From Apis mellifera (lineage: Eukaryota > Arthropoda > Insecta > Hymenoptera > Apidae): a stretch of DNA of 64,000 nt. Position numbers and translations under genes: made by a program. Where the stretch lies: NCBI RefSeq assembly GCF_003254395.2, contig NC_037652.1, forward strand, positions 5,899,501 through 5,963,500. The letters run 5' to 3'. The notes under the pieces were generated by a model. That model saw nothing but the letters and a program-made list of their open reading frames with translations, was not told the DNA's origin and did no database searches. Below, piece after piece: positions 24,201-37,270 of this stretch; position 1 is the first letter of the stretch, and every line of letters starts with the position of its first letter.

Positions 24201-27200
24201 GCCCGTTTCTCTCATACGCGTCTCTCAGCGAGAAGATATTAGCGAGCCGCGTCCCACCGGACGAGGACGCGGAGGAGGAGAGACGAAAAGAGAGGGGCTA
24301 CCAACACTCCGCTCGAAAACAAACGCGGTTGGAACTTCGCTTTGGAAAGAGAGATTTATAAGTCGGAGAGAAAGCTAATTAGTTGCGACCATTTTTATTA
24401 ATCGCGTTTCCCTCGCTGCTTTTATTTCGAAAAAAGTAGACTAAGAGTTGAGACGATTTATCTCCTCACCTTTCGTTTATTATCGCGGCACGCGAGAGAT
24501 AACGAAACGAGACAATTATTACGATATTTTTATCGGAGGAAGAATTCGATTAAAAAAGGCGTACCTTTTTTTTTAAATGGTCTATTTTTAAGACGGAAGC
24601 GATTCGCTCGTCGAGGAACGAAGGAAAGAAAGAAAGTTCTTCTTTCGGAATCCGATCGATCGGTTCTCGTCGAAAAGAAAGCGTTATACATATGCGTTTG
24701 CACGTACCGTCCAAGTGTATCGACATCCTTGTACCGTTACTTTTGAAGAAGCGGTTACGAGAAAGCGGCCAATTTTCTACACCGATTGCTACCGATTCTT
24801 CTTCTTTTTCTTTCTTTTCGATATTCGGTCGCACAACACTGGCAATTCGGACGACTTACCTTACCTCGACTCGATTTTTTATTTCCAAGCGTTTCGAGAT
24901 TTCTTTTTTCACAAACTTGAGTCTCACTTCTCCCTTTTAAATTTCGTCGATCGAAATAATTTCGTTAAGAAGATCTCCTCGAAATCTATCTGCTCGCGAC
25001 GACGTTGCTCGAATCGCACGTACACGGATCTTCCTGTTCCTCGGTTTGTCGGACGGTGGCCTTGGGACCCCGACGACGCTGGATGCGTTGCGAAAAAATG
25101 AACCGTGCAAAAAGCGAGTTTAACGGAGGCGGATCACGAGCGTTGCTCGACCCACCGCGATCCGGACGAGAATAATTTCAACGGTCCGTCGTACATAACG
25201 CGATTATCCTACTCACTTTTTCGATCTTCGCTGGCCTTGGATCGATGCTTGGAAAAACGTACGAGAGGAGGCGTTAACGCGAACTTGAGGAGAAGAGAGA
25301 AAGAGAAGGAGAAAGAAGAGGAAGTGGAAAAAGTAGAAGAAGAAAAAGAAAAAAATGAGGCGAGGAAAGAGAGAGAGAGAAAGAGAGAAGAGAGAAGAGA
25401 GAAGAGAGAGAGAGACGCGCACGAGGGAGCCTTTTGTTTCGTTGGCCCCGGCAAACACCGAACTGGCAGCGGCGTGTCGGCGGCGGTTGCTATGCCGTTC
25501 ACACGAGGAGGACGCACGGCTCTTACTGTGTTCCCCCTTCGTGAGTTACTGGGAGGGCCACACGGTGGTGTGTGGCTCGCCTCTGCACCGTGCTCCTCTC
25601 TTCTCCTCTCTTCTTCACGAATGGAAGGATGTAGGAATACTAACGGTAAAAGTATGGCTGCTGACCACTCGAGGGGGTTCAAGGACAGCGGTTGAATCGA
25701 GCGCCGCACGCCTGTTCGCGGCCTACGATCGGCCACCGCTTTCACGGGCCTTCTTCCTTCCTTCGCCCCTTTTATCCGGCAACCGATCGTTAATCCTCTC
25801 GATCGATAACTATCCACGAACGCGGGGAAAGTGGAATATTTCTTTCGGGATAATTCTTATCTTTCCTCCTTTCCTTTTTTTTAAATGATTCGTACGGAAT
25901 TCCAACTCGATCGAAGGGGGAAATGTTGATTAAATCGTTCGATAAATTGGATAAATCATGCAAGAGGGATTTTGAAAGGAATTCCATGCGACGAAGCTTC
26001 GAGCAAAGAAATGTTACGTCTGAGATTAGTCTGCGAATAAAAGAAGAAGGGAAGAAGAAAACACCAGCACGCTTCGGTTAGAAAATATTAACACGGGGGA
26101 TGAATTTCAATCGGTGCGCACTCGGGAAAAATCGTCGAACCTTGACTTGACCGTCGCGCGGAGGGGTAATTCGGAACTGCTTCCGCTGTTTCTCCGGCTC
26201 CTTGTACGACTCGAAAAATTTGAACTTATTCGAAATGTCCGAGGTCTCGACCTGGACCTCCTCGGTGGTGTCCGAGCTTCGCACCACGTCATCTGAGACT
26301 TGCCGTCCCATGAATGCCTTCGTGTTCCAGACCATTTCAAACGATTAATTGAATCGGTTCAACCGAGCTTCAAAATTCGCGCGTCTCCCGATTCGATTAA
26401 CCCTCGATGGCCGCCGCCTCTTGTCAATTTTTAAACGCTTCTGCCAAGGTTAATTCGTCGAATTAACAGCGACGTGCCCCATCAAAGATTAATCGAAACG
26501 TTTTTATAACACTAATAATATTACAACTGTCGATCCTGCAAAGATTAATCTTATTCTCCTATTCATCAAAGCGTCCCCTCTCGAGAGGATTAAACCCTTG
26601 TTTTCAAATACCAAAATAATTATAATTAATTATAATAATATAAGAGAGAAGGAAAGGTTTAATCCAAGTTGAGGCGAGAAAAAAAAAAGAAAGGGAAAAA
26701 CTTACGTCTCTGGCGCGTCGGGATTGTTCGGCCGGTGTCTTCGGGTTCACAGGGGTCACGGGCCTCCCAGTTTTGGCGGCGGTCGCGTCCAGTTCGAGGA
26801 AAAGCGACCGAGACTTCCTGCTGATCCCTGCGCACGACAATGATCGGATCGATCCATTTATCCCCCGATTATACTTTCGAAAGTATCGAGCGAGCAAATA
26901 CGAGGAGGGAAGGCCGGCTCCACTCCACTTATAACCTACAGCTAACCGACATCTATCTTAAGAGCCGCCACTCTCTAAGTAACCACGATCACTGGTTGGC
27001 GCACATGGTAGCAAATTGAGCGGCGGCCGCTGCCAGTTTTCGACCAACGATCCAACGCGGCTAATTACATTTAACGGGTTCTAAATATACATATATATAT
27101 ATATGTGTGTGTGCGTGTATACGTTGCTCGTAACCGGGATGTAAAATGCACCTGCTGCGATCACTTCCTCGTCAGCCTTCTCCGGTTTCGGTTTGCTGTC

Positions 27201-30200
27201 GGTCTCGTCGTCCGACGCGGCTATGGGCTCGCCACGTTCGAATCTCTCTTTGATGGAACGAGCGTGGGTCGAGTGTTGGATCTCCTCCGCCGCATTGATC
27301 TTCGTCACGCGCTCGCTTCCGGCTACCGCTTGCTGATACATCTCCTTCATTTTACCCTGTTTGCCCTGCAACCGAGAGAGAGAGACAGAGAGGAAAACAG
27401 TGATCTCCTCCAGCCTTGGTCCGTTCGGTTATGTATATAGTTATATAGAAGCGAAAACGTTTTCTTTGATCTTCGATTCGAGAAAGAGAGAGAGAGAGAA
27501 AGAGAGGATGATGAGATAAGTCCGAGAGTAGAGTATAGGAAAGTATTGGGTCGTAATAATAATAATAATAATAATAATAATGTTGGCTGTTCTCTGGCCG
27601 ATTACAAAAGATCGCTTTATTATCCGCCAATTTTTATTATTTCATTTATTACGCGGAGCGGTGTAGGGTTTTATCTTCCCCGATACTCGAGTGAAACGTA
27701 TCTTTTGTGGAAGGGAGAGAAGAGAAGAAAGAAAATGCGTTGCTCTTTTAAACGTTGTTGTTCGGTATAAGAAGATGATATGCGCGATATCTTCGATCAG
27801 TTTCTTATTTAACTAGTTACGAAAGAATATATTTTTTCCCTTCTTTTTATATATATATATATATATTGAATAACTCGCAATATCTTTCAAACTGGAAATT
27901 TCTCTTTTCATTTTTTTCCTCGTTTAGACAACTTTTTCTTTGGAAGAAACACTTTAGAAACACAGATTCGCGATTTAATAATAGAAAGTGATTAAAAAGA
28001 CGTCATTTCGAGAAAAATGAACTTTTCAAACTTATGAGACACATTAAGTATTTTTTCCTTTTTTCTTTTGGATCGATCCAACACTTCGTACATTTTTCTT
28101 CTTAAAATACCGGATCCACAAAGGTTCATCGATCGATGCGCGATCCATCCTTCGCGCAGCTGCCTCGTTAAACTGCGTTCTCTCCGCGAGGAGAGAAGTT
28201 GCGCTACATTTTCCTTCCGCTCGAACTTTTTCCCCGTGTTCTGACGCGTGCACGATGCCATTACCCCGGACTACTTGGCCAACGATTCAGAAAACGGATT
28301 GGCGAAAAAAGCGATTTCGATCCGACTTCCTTCCGAAAAAAAAAAAAGAAAAGAAAAGGAAAGAGAGAGACGGTCGAACGAGCTCGAAAACGAGCGCGAT
28401 ATTACCATGAACAATCTCGAACGAATCCCGGCTATCTCCTCCTTCCTGGCCTCCCGTTGAACCTCCCGTCTCCCCTGCTGGCTGGTCGTCTCCCAACGAT
28501 TCTTTATGTCGTCCATTTTCGTGAAGCTGATCGGTCGCTCGCGGGTCGCGCGTTTAGCCTTCACGATCTCGCTGTCCACCTCTGCAAACGGGGAATAGAT
28601 CGTGATATCTGTTTCATATTTTGCGAATGAGAAAATCAGAGATCACCACGGTTACTCATAGTTTTATAATGAAAATTGGAGGAGGAAATTTTAAATACCA
28701 AATTCAAAGTTTTATTCGTTAATTAAAATCGAAACAATTTTCATTTCAACGAGAAATTAAATTAAATCGATAGAGTCACGACTTTATATTTGCATTCGAC
28801 AGATTTTTTTTTAATTTCTATCAAAGATGCATCCTTAAATGCGATCTTAAGACAGAAGATGATTTTAAATCCAACGTTGCATCCACGAGTATAAAGAGAA
28901 AGAATGGTTCCTGGATTATGGAGAAAAGACGGACGCAAAAATACGTGGAAATCTCGATTCGAATTAAATGTCTGTGCTCACCCTCCGTCTCCTCCGCCTC
29001 TTCCTCCTCCTCGCTCTCGCTCGACTCCTCGTAAGGGATCCCATTCAGCGACTCGTCCGCAACTCCGATATCCATGCCTTTCGCCTGGAATCTGGACAAA
29101 AAGACGTGCAAAGTAGCGGCGAACATTGGCTAGAATTTCTGATTGCTTGGCACGCGGACAACGCCGGCGCATTATTCGTCCTCTCTCTCTCTCTCGACTC
29201 GCGAGGAATCGCTGATCGGAACGGACGCCGACACGTTTGCAAATTCATTTCTTGTCGACGCCCCTGCCTGCCTTTTCGAATCCTCGCTTGCAAATTTTTC
29301 AACGACTCCTTCCTCCCGTTTCCAATTACGATACACCTCGTTTGTAATTTATTTCGTCGCGTAAATCGATACGAAATCCGTATCGTTTGAAAAATTGTCG
29401 AAATAAAGAATTATCGATACTTCGATAAAGCGGCTTTATTAGCCTGCCTCCCCGTCGAGTAACAATAACAACGAGAGGAGAACAGTGTGCATTCATCTCG
29501 ATCGTAAGATTAATCAGCGTTCGGGGAAAAACGCGGCGTAGCCACAGAGTCCTCGTTGTGTCCATCGTGGTGGAAACGAATCTGTGTCACGGCTGAGAAC
29601 CTCGTCTCTCCTCGACCCACGTCCTACGTTCGTATATGGCCGTTGGAAACGAGAAAGAGAGAGAGAGAGGGAGGGAAGGAATCGGCCAAGCGTTTGGAAT
29701 ACGTAAATCGAAACGATGGAGACGAGCTTACTTGGCGAGTTTGCTCAAGATACTCGGGGACCTCTTCACGGCGATCTGCGACGGCGACCTTTCGATCTCG
29801 TTAGTCTCGGCGCCGGCCTTCTCGAACACTTGGAACCGGGACTTCACGTTCAGGCTCGACAACTCCTCGAGGCCCAGGTCCGGTTTGTCTGAGGCTGCGA
29901 ATGGATATTAAAACAAAAGTTTACACGTCGAACACGGGTGTCTCGATCGTAGATATACGCGCTTAGATCGTAGATTCGATGGCACACCGCTTAGTTTATA
30001 TATATATATATTTATATTGTGTGTGATTTGGCTAATGGGCCGATCTCTGGTTGCGATGAATGCGGTCAGGAGTCTAGCCAAGCTGTGATAAAATCGTTCC
30101 AGTAATCGCTCTAAAGAGGTTTAACTGCTTCGAGTTAGTCGGTTTTTTGGCTAAGGTGTTAACGTTAATTCGTGGTCTCGATTACTCCCTTCCCCGCTGT

Positions 30201-33200
30201 AAATCAATTTTTGCGTCTCTCTCGATGTTCCACGAACGTTGATCAACACCCTGTACAACAATAATGAATCGAAATCTCGACAATCTCGTGTCCGTGGTTG
30301 AAAAATCACTTGTCCGACTGGTCTCTCGGGGAATAATCTCTGAACAATGATTACGCCACCGACGGACTCGAAATTGTCACGTGTGTCGTCATGCAACGAT
30401 GATTTTCTGATCTCACACTACAGTGGCAGTCTTGCTTAATAATAAAGATATTAAAATTAGAAACAAACAGGCAAACAACCTTCTATGGAAAGGAAACGAG
30501 AAGGGGAAAGGAGGGAGAAACGAAAATTAAACGCATCGGAGGATATAAAACTATAACACAATAATGATGCGTGTTGTTAAAACGAGAATCAGCGGTATTA
30601 AAGAAAAGGTGCACTCTGCAAACTTAGGTTAGGCAACTGTTAGAAAAACTGTTCTCGGTCGTTTGTTCGGCCGCCATGTCGGTCACACTATTACCACCGT
30701 CACAACTATTACCTCTGACCACATCGGGCGGCAACTCTTTCGGCTCGTTCTCCCGTATGATCAGCTCCGGCTTTCGAGGTCGCACTACGAAGTTCACAAG
30801 ACATCCCTTTGTCGCATTAACCATCTCTTTGCATTTACGTGTAATTATATAGAGAGGAGGATGGAATAATGGACGGCAGGGGAAGGGCGGTAATTTCAGC
30901 GTAACAAAAGGAGGGGGAGACGACGCGGATTATTCCATCCACGTCCCCCTTTCTAACCTTCTTTTCGTCATAGTTTGATATTTAGAAAAAAAAATAGATA
31001 CTCGCGGGAGAAAATTCAACGCAAACGTATTTATTTATAATAACGCCTCTTCTTACTATATTTTTGCAATTTGTGCTACTGAAGTTGCATAAAAGTAAAT
31101 CCAATTAAATCGTACTCTTCATCGGTGAAGAAGTGGGTATACACGCGTGTGAACGGAGAAGAGTATGATTTAATTGGATTTTATTCCAACTTCGGTAGCT
31201 CCTCTTAGCTTCTTACTATATTTTTGCAATTTGTGCTACTGCAGTTGGATAAAGTCCAATTAAATCGTACTCTTCATCGATGAAGAACGTGGGTATATAC
31301 ACGCGCGTGAACGGAGAAGAGAAAGAAAAAGCGGAGGATAAAACTCGCGACGAGCGCAGCGGCGGTGATATCAAAGCGATTCAGAAAGATTCGCGGAGAT
31401 TAGACGCGAAGAAGGTCTATTTCGAGGCGAGTTCCGCCTACGGTCGCGAAGAATCGCGGAGGAGAGTTACGCGTGAACCATACGTGGGGCGTGATCGACT
31501 TACTTACCAGGCTGGTCCGACTCCTCAACCGGTTTCGGTTGGAAGAGTTCCTTGAAGTGTGGCTTACAGTAAAGCGTGCTCTCGTGGCTCTCGTAATTGT
31601 CCACGTTAAGCTGCTTGCTACACTGGACGCACCGGAAGCAATTCTTGTGCCAGACCAGACCCTCGGCCTTTGTCTGTTCCATTTGGAAGACGACCTTGCC
31701 ACAGCTGCGGCAGTTCGGGTTCGTGTCGCCGTTCTGACCCACCTGCCGTCAAATCCTATTATTGCTCCACCGATCATTTGCGCTCTTTTTATCTTTCCCC
31801 CCCTTTCTTCCCTCCCCTCTTTTTTATTCCTCCATTCGAGAGCGAATCTGAATATTGTTGAACAATAGTTCTTTTTAAGGAAAATTCAAATTGTGTTTGA
31901 ATTTTCCTTATAGCGAGGAATTTTGGAGGGAGAGAAGAGAGAGATATCTCGATGATTCTTTTTTTTTAATTTCGAAAGGTCGAAGTTTTTTCTTCTCGAA
32001 CGAGCAACGCCTTTGTGTTTCCTTCTCTCGTTTATGAGAGTCGATTCCGCGCGAACAACTCGAAACAGAAAGGCTATTTACACGTTCTCCGCGGCTGAAG
32101 GGGTTAAGTTACGTCGATCTTAAAGTATCTCGAAGAGAAAGAGGGAATATATATGTATAAAGAGAGAGAGAAAGAGAAAGCTTACGGCGTTCAGCTGCTG
32201 TTGCACTTTGCCGGCATCGATCGAGCGCACATGCAGCACCGTCTTCTTGCTGAGGGCGTCGAATTTATTGAAGCTCGACTTCTGTAAACACAAACAATGC
32301 ACGCGTCAAACGAGAAGTGCTCGAAAGCTTCGCTCCTCTTCTTGTCGTCCTGGGGTGGAAAAAAACCTCGCACGATCTCACGTACGGTGTATTACGGCAC
32401 GTGTTTCATTCTAGCCTGAAGCTTGTTCAGCGTGTGAGCGTAACGAAAGCGTGTTCTCCGCGAAAAATCCATGTACCGTTTCCCATTATTTCGATCTCTC
32501 TTGCTTCGTAAAAAAAAAAGAAAAGAAAAGAAAAAAAAAATTTGAACAACCCACATTTTGAACATTTTTCGCGATACGAGGACTCGTTCAACGGTGCACA
32601 CTCTTCTAAAAAAAAATCTTTTAGCAAACAGCGAATAAAATGCAAATTGAAATATCAACTTTTTCGAAAAGCGAAACATCGTTGGTGCTAATATCACAAG
32701 CGATATATTCGAAGCTTATTTCTAGCAAGGAGATACAAGAAAGAAAGAAAGAAAAAAGTTTCGAGCAAATCTGAAAAGGGAATCTCCGTTCCGCGGCGAT
32801 CGATCCAGCAGAGGCGAAGGAAGGAAAAAGCGAATCCTGTTTTATCGAGCGATCGGACGGAACAAGCATCGGATAGGAGAAGCATCTATAGGCGATATAA
32901 CGAGTAGGAGAGAGTGTCCCAAGTGCGGGTATAAGATAAGAAAAGAAAAGCTCGGTGCCAACCCGACTACGTATCGTTTCTCGTTATCTCTGTTCTTACC
33001 TCGAGCCTAGGTCGATCCCTGTCCTTATTACCCTCGCTCGTTAAGTTTGCCAAACTACAGTAGGAAGCCCTCTGTCCCGAGGCCGTGGTTTCGCAAGGTT
33101 TTCGATTAAGGTTTTCATGCATTCCGGGGTAGGCATCGAACAAAAAAGAAAGAAACAGCACGGGCTGCGGGTTAGTGTCGTGTGTCGTAAATATTCGAAG

Positions 33201-36200
33201 CGCTACTACACCTTCGTATTCTCTCACACTTTCCACTTCGATTCAGCGGTTGGCGGTATTCTTTTTTAAAAAAAAACAATTCGGTAAAAATCGAAATTTA
33301 AAATTGTGAAGCATTTATTTCGATATTACGTGCTTGTGTTCGTCAACAGTTTACAGTTTCGCGTTTCCTTTTTCGAAAGAACAAGTTCAAACGTTTCAAA
33401 ACGTTTGCAAAGTATTATCGTAGAGTTAATCGCGTAAGAAGAGGATCGATCCGCGTTTTAACGCGCGCATTCTTTCTCCGTTCCCTCTTTCTCGGAAGAA
33501 AAAGCGTTGACCGAGGGAATTAGACCGACCCGGTTCACAGAGCAAATCGCGGACCGATGTTCCTCGCTTCTTCCACTCTGAATTTCCACAGCAGAATCGT
33601 TAACCGATAAGCAAACAGAGAGAGAGAGAGGAACGTGGCGAGGGGTACAAACCGTAAAAGGTTTGTCGGTCGCCAATCGATACAAAAATCTTCTGCCAAC
33701 CGCTGCATCGGCGGGGAAGAGAAAAAGAAAGAAAGAAAAAAAAAAAAAGAAGAAAAGAGGACGAAGGGGAGAGAGAGATAGAGATAGAGAGAAGAGGGGG
33801 CGAGCCACAAAGACAGCTGGAATTGTTTCTCAAGCCTCGAATAGCCTTTCCTTTTGGCACGGAACCCGCGTGGTGTTCTTCTCTCTCTCTCTCTCTCCGT
33901 CTATTCGATACCAGTCCGTTCAAACCAGTCCATTCTCGATCTATGCAAATTGAAAAGTTTCGAAGTTCGCCGACCGATCAATAGCGTCTCTATGCACGAG
34001 TCGAATTACTTACGGAAGAGAGAGAGAGAGAGAGAGAGAAGAAAAGTTAGAAATGGAGGGAAAAATCGGTTGTTTGGAGATAAGGCGGCGCGTGAATTTA
34101 AAGTTGCGGCCGATTTCACTGCGCGAGGAATTATGTCACTCGAAATCCGTAACCGGATAACCGATAAACGGCGGATACACGCGGCGAAAAACTCGCAAGG
34201 CCTCGATTCTCGGCCATCGTCGCGGCGCAAAGTGGGGCAAATGAGTAGTAGTAGGTTATTATCAAAGCCGGCCCTCCCTTAAATGGAGAGACAGCATTCG
34301 CGGCGACCGACTCGATGGCAAAACGCGTACTCGCCCGACAACGCCGTCCTCGAAACGTTTTGCTCGCGTGCGAATCGCTTGTATCATTCCCATTTTCGCG
34401 CAACAATTGCAACTCCACGAAAATATTTTCCTTCGTTTTCCTCTCATCAAGTAATTTTCAACGCGGAATATTTATTCGTTTAAACCACGAAATTAATTCG
34501 TAATAATAATTACATGTAACAGCTACGTCTAATTCGATAAATCTAATTCGATTATTTTCGACGAAAGGAAGGAAAAATGCAATGCACTTTCCAATCTATC
34601 TCGTAATCATTCTTTCTTTTCTTTTCGAGATAAACGAGATCGACCAAGGTATTCCAACTGTCTTCGATGTCGTCCAACAGGTTCACTGGTTACAGGGTAC
34701 TTACGAGGGCCTTGACCGACACCCCGGTGAAGACGAGAGCGTCTTTGGCGAACTTGGAGTAACCCTTCTCGCATACTCTCAGATCACCCAGCGACCTTGC
34801 TTTCTACGATCGTCAATGGGAGCGTCAATGGGAATTCAGATTAGCGGCAACAATTGCGGAAACAATCGCGATTAATAGGACGAGCTTTGCGACGAACTTT
34901 TAACGAACGAGTCTCTGCGAATCTCTATTCGTGTACATGTTTCATCAACTGTATTCTATTCCTCAACTCTTATCCACAAAGTTTTGCTGGAAAAATTTGT
35001 AGGAAAGCGGAGAGGGGTTGCTCCAACGAGTTTCCGCAAAGCTCGAGCTATGATTAGTTTCAATGCTGATGTTACGATAATCGGGGAGGGGGGGTAAATT
35101 ATTCGTTTGCCGTCGTGGGTTAATCCTATTGCCACACATCGCGAAGCGGAGTAACGGAAGTTCGAAGTAGCTCATGCAGTAATAACTGTTAATAGGGCTC
35201 TCGTTCCTACGTCGAGCAAACATGCTCGCGATCACTCGAGAAGTCGTTCATCTTCGAATTCGAACGAATTCGATCGATTCGACTACTTTTTCGATCGATA
35301 AAGATAAAAAAAAATAAAAAAAGAAGACTGGAAGAAATATATATTTGATAAAATTTATCAAAATCGCGCTTTTCAATCGTACTCGTCAACCCTCGACTGT
35401 AATATCGAAAATATCGATCTTCTGTATAATGAATCGTGTCTTCAAATTATTTTATTTGGTTCAAGCTTCCCTCCTAATCGTTCCATCAGAGTTCAGAGGA
35501 GGAAGTGATGAGTGACAACAAATTATTTTCGATACGAATTTCTTTTTTTCTTTAAATAATTAAAAAATCCACTCGAGGGTCGTAGAGTTGCTTCTCGAAT
35601 TTAAAAAAAAAGAAAAGAAACTAATAATTTCGCTCGAAATAAAAGAATTGAAGGAAAAAATAATAAATAATCTTAGAGAAAAGGGAAGTGAGATGATGTA
35701 ATGATACAATACCTCCTCGGTGTCCATCGTGTGATTCGTTTTCCCATATGCCGTCTGATCGCCGTCGCTCATGTTCGAGATGTCGCCAAAACTACGACAC
35801 TGTTAGTGACAAAATACAACTGACAAAGTGTAAATTGGACAGCCATTTAAGCGGTTCTCAGAGAGCTTCTCAAGCGCTCTCTCTCTCGTTACAAAAGAAA
35901 ACAACGAGTGAATAAATCGAGTATTAAAATTAAATAAATAAATTAAATAAAAGATAAGATTAAATTATTTACGTACGAAAAATTATTTTTCCTTTTTTTT
36001 TTTTTTTTTTTTTAATTACAGCTTCTCTTTTACTCTCATCAATCATTACTTACCAACTGTTTGATCGACACGCCCGTCGCGATCTTTTCCTTCGTGCATC
36101 GATCTTGCTCGTTTCGCGCCGCCTCCGATACATAATTCTGAGTCTGCATGCACAAAATACAATGCACAGGGTAACGATACAAAGCTAAGTCAACATGCGG

Positions 36201-37233
36201 CGTTGGATCGTACGGTGATTCATAAATCTACTACCGGGCTATTTCAATCTGATTTTACTACTATTATCGTTGGATGGAAACTCCTATCACGATCTACTCC
36301 CGTGAGCGAGTATTACGATCGATGCATGCATACACACAGTGTGAGCGAGTAATTTTACGTGTGGTAAATTAAATAAAACGGGAGGGATATTAATTAGCTG
36401 TTTCACTACCAATCTTTTTCTTTTACGTGTCTCAAACGCTAGTTAATCAAACTTTATCGACAAATTTACGCAAGATCGATATACGCTCTTAATAGAATAC
36501 GTACAACGCGATGGAATGATTCACATTCGTTATCCTCTTCTGTTAATTATTCTTCCAATTAACGATCTAATTTTCTTACTCACGACTCGTGACTCAATTC
36601 GATACCTTTCTCTCTTCTTTTTCTTCTTTTTTTTTTTAAATATTTATCCCAATCACGGATAGACAAAAATTCATTTTAAAGTTACGTAAACTTTAACTAT
36701 CTCATACGAAAGAATACGAGAGGATAGGAAACGGTATCGCGTTTACCGCTTTTTCTTTACCGCTCGGACGATCTAGCCGCGAAGACGAGGAACGAAGAAA
36801 AGGAAAAAAAAAAGAAGAAAAAGAAAAGAGAAGAGAAGAAAAATGAAAAGAAATCGCGTCTGCGCACGCGAGTGTAGAATTGCTTGCTCGATCGGTCGAG
36901 CGTGAACGGGAGGGGGGCTGGCGAGTCTACGCGATCACTGGCCAATTCGAAAATTTCCCGCCCTCCGGGGAAAGCAACCAAAGGAAATATCTGGCTCGTT
37001 TCCGGCCAGGGAGGAAACTTACCAGAGATTTCACGTTGACGTTCGACAGATCGTCCTCGTCCGAGAAATCAAGGGTTTCCGAGTTCATCTGGCGGGGACC
37101 AGGGTGCATGCTCGTCCCTTGCAAGTTACAGTTCTGACAAACAGACAAACACGCGCATGCAACACCGTTTTTATTAAACACCGGTTATAGACGTGGGGAT
37201 TAATTCTCATTGGAAATATTTCCCTTCTCTCCA

Positions 37234-37270
<37 letters not shown>

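Noticed and set aside
25105..25888. Overlapping ORFs of about 200 codons on both strands
   Set aside because: GC-rich purine/pyrimidine tracts suppress stop codons. Composition is low-complexity, and they lie in an intron of the LIM gene.
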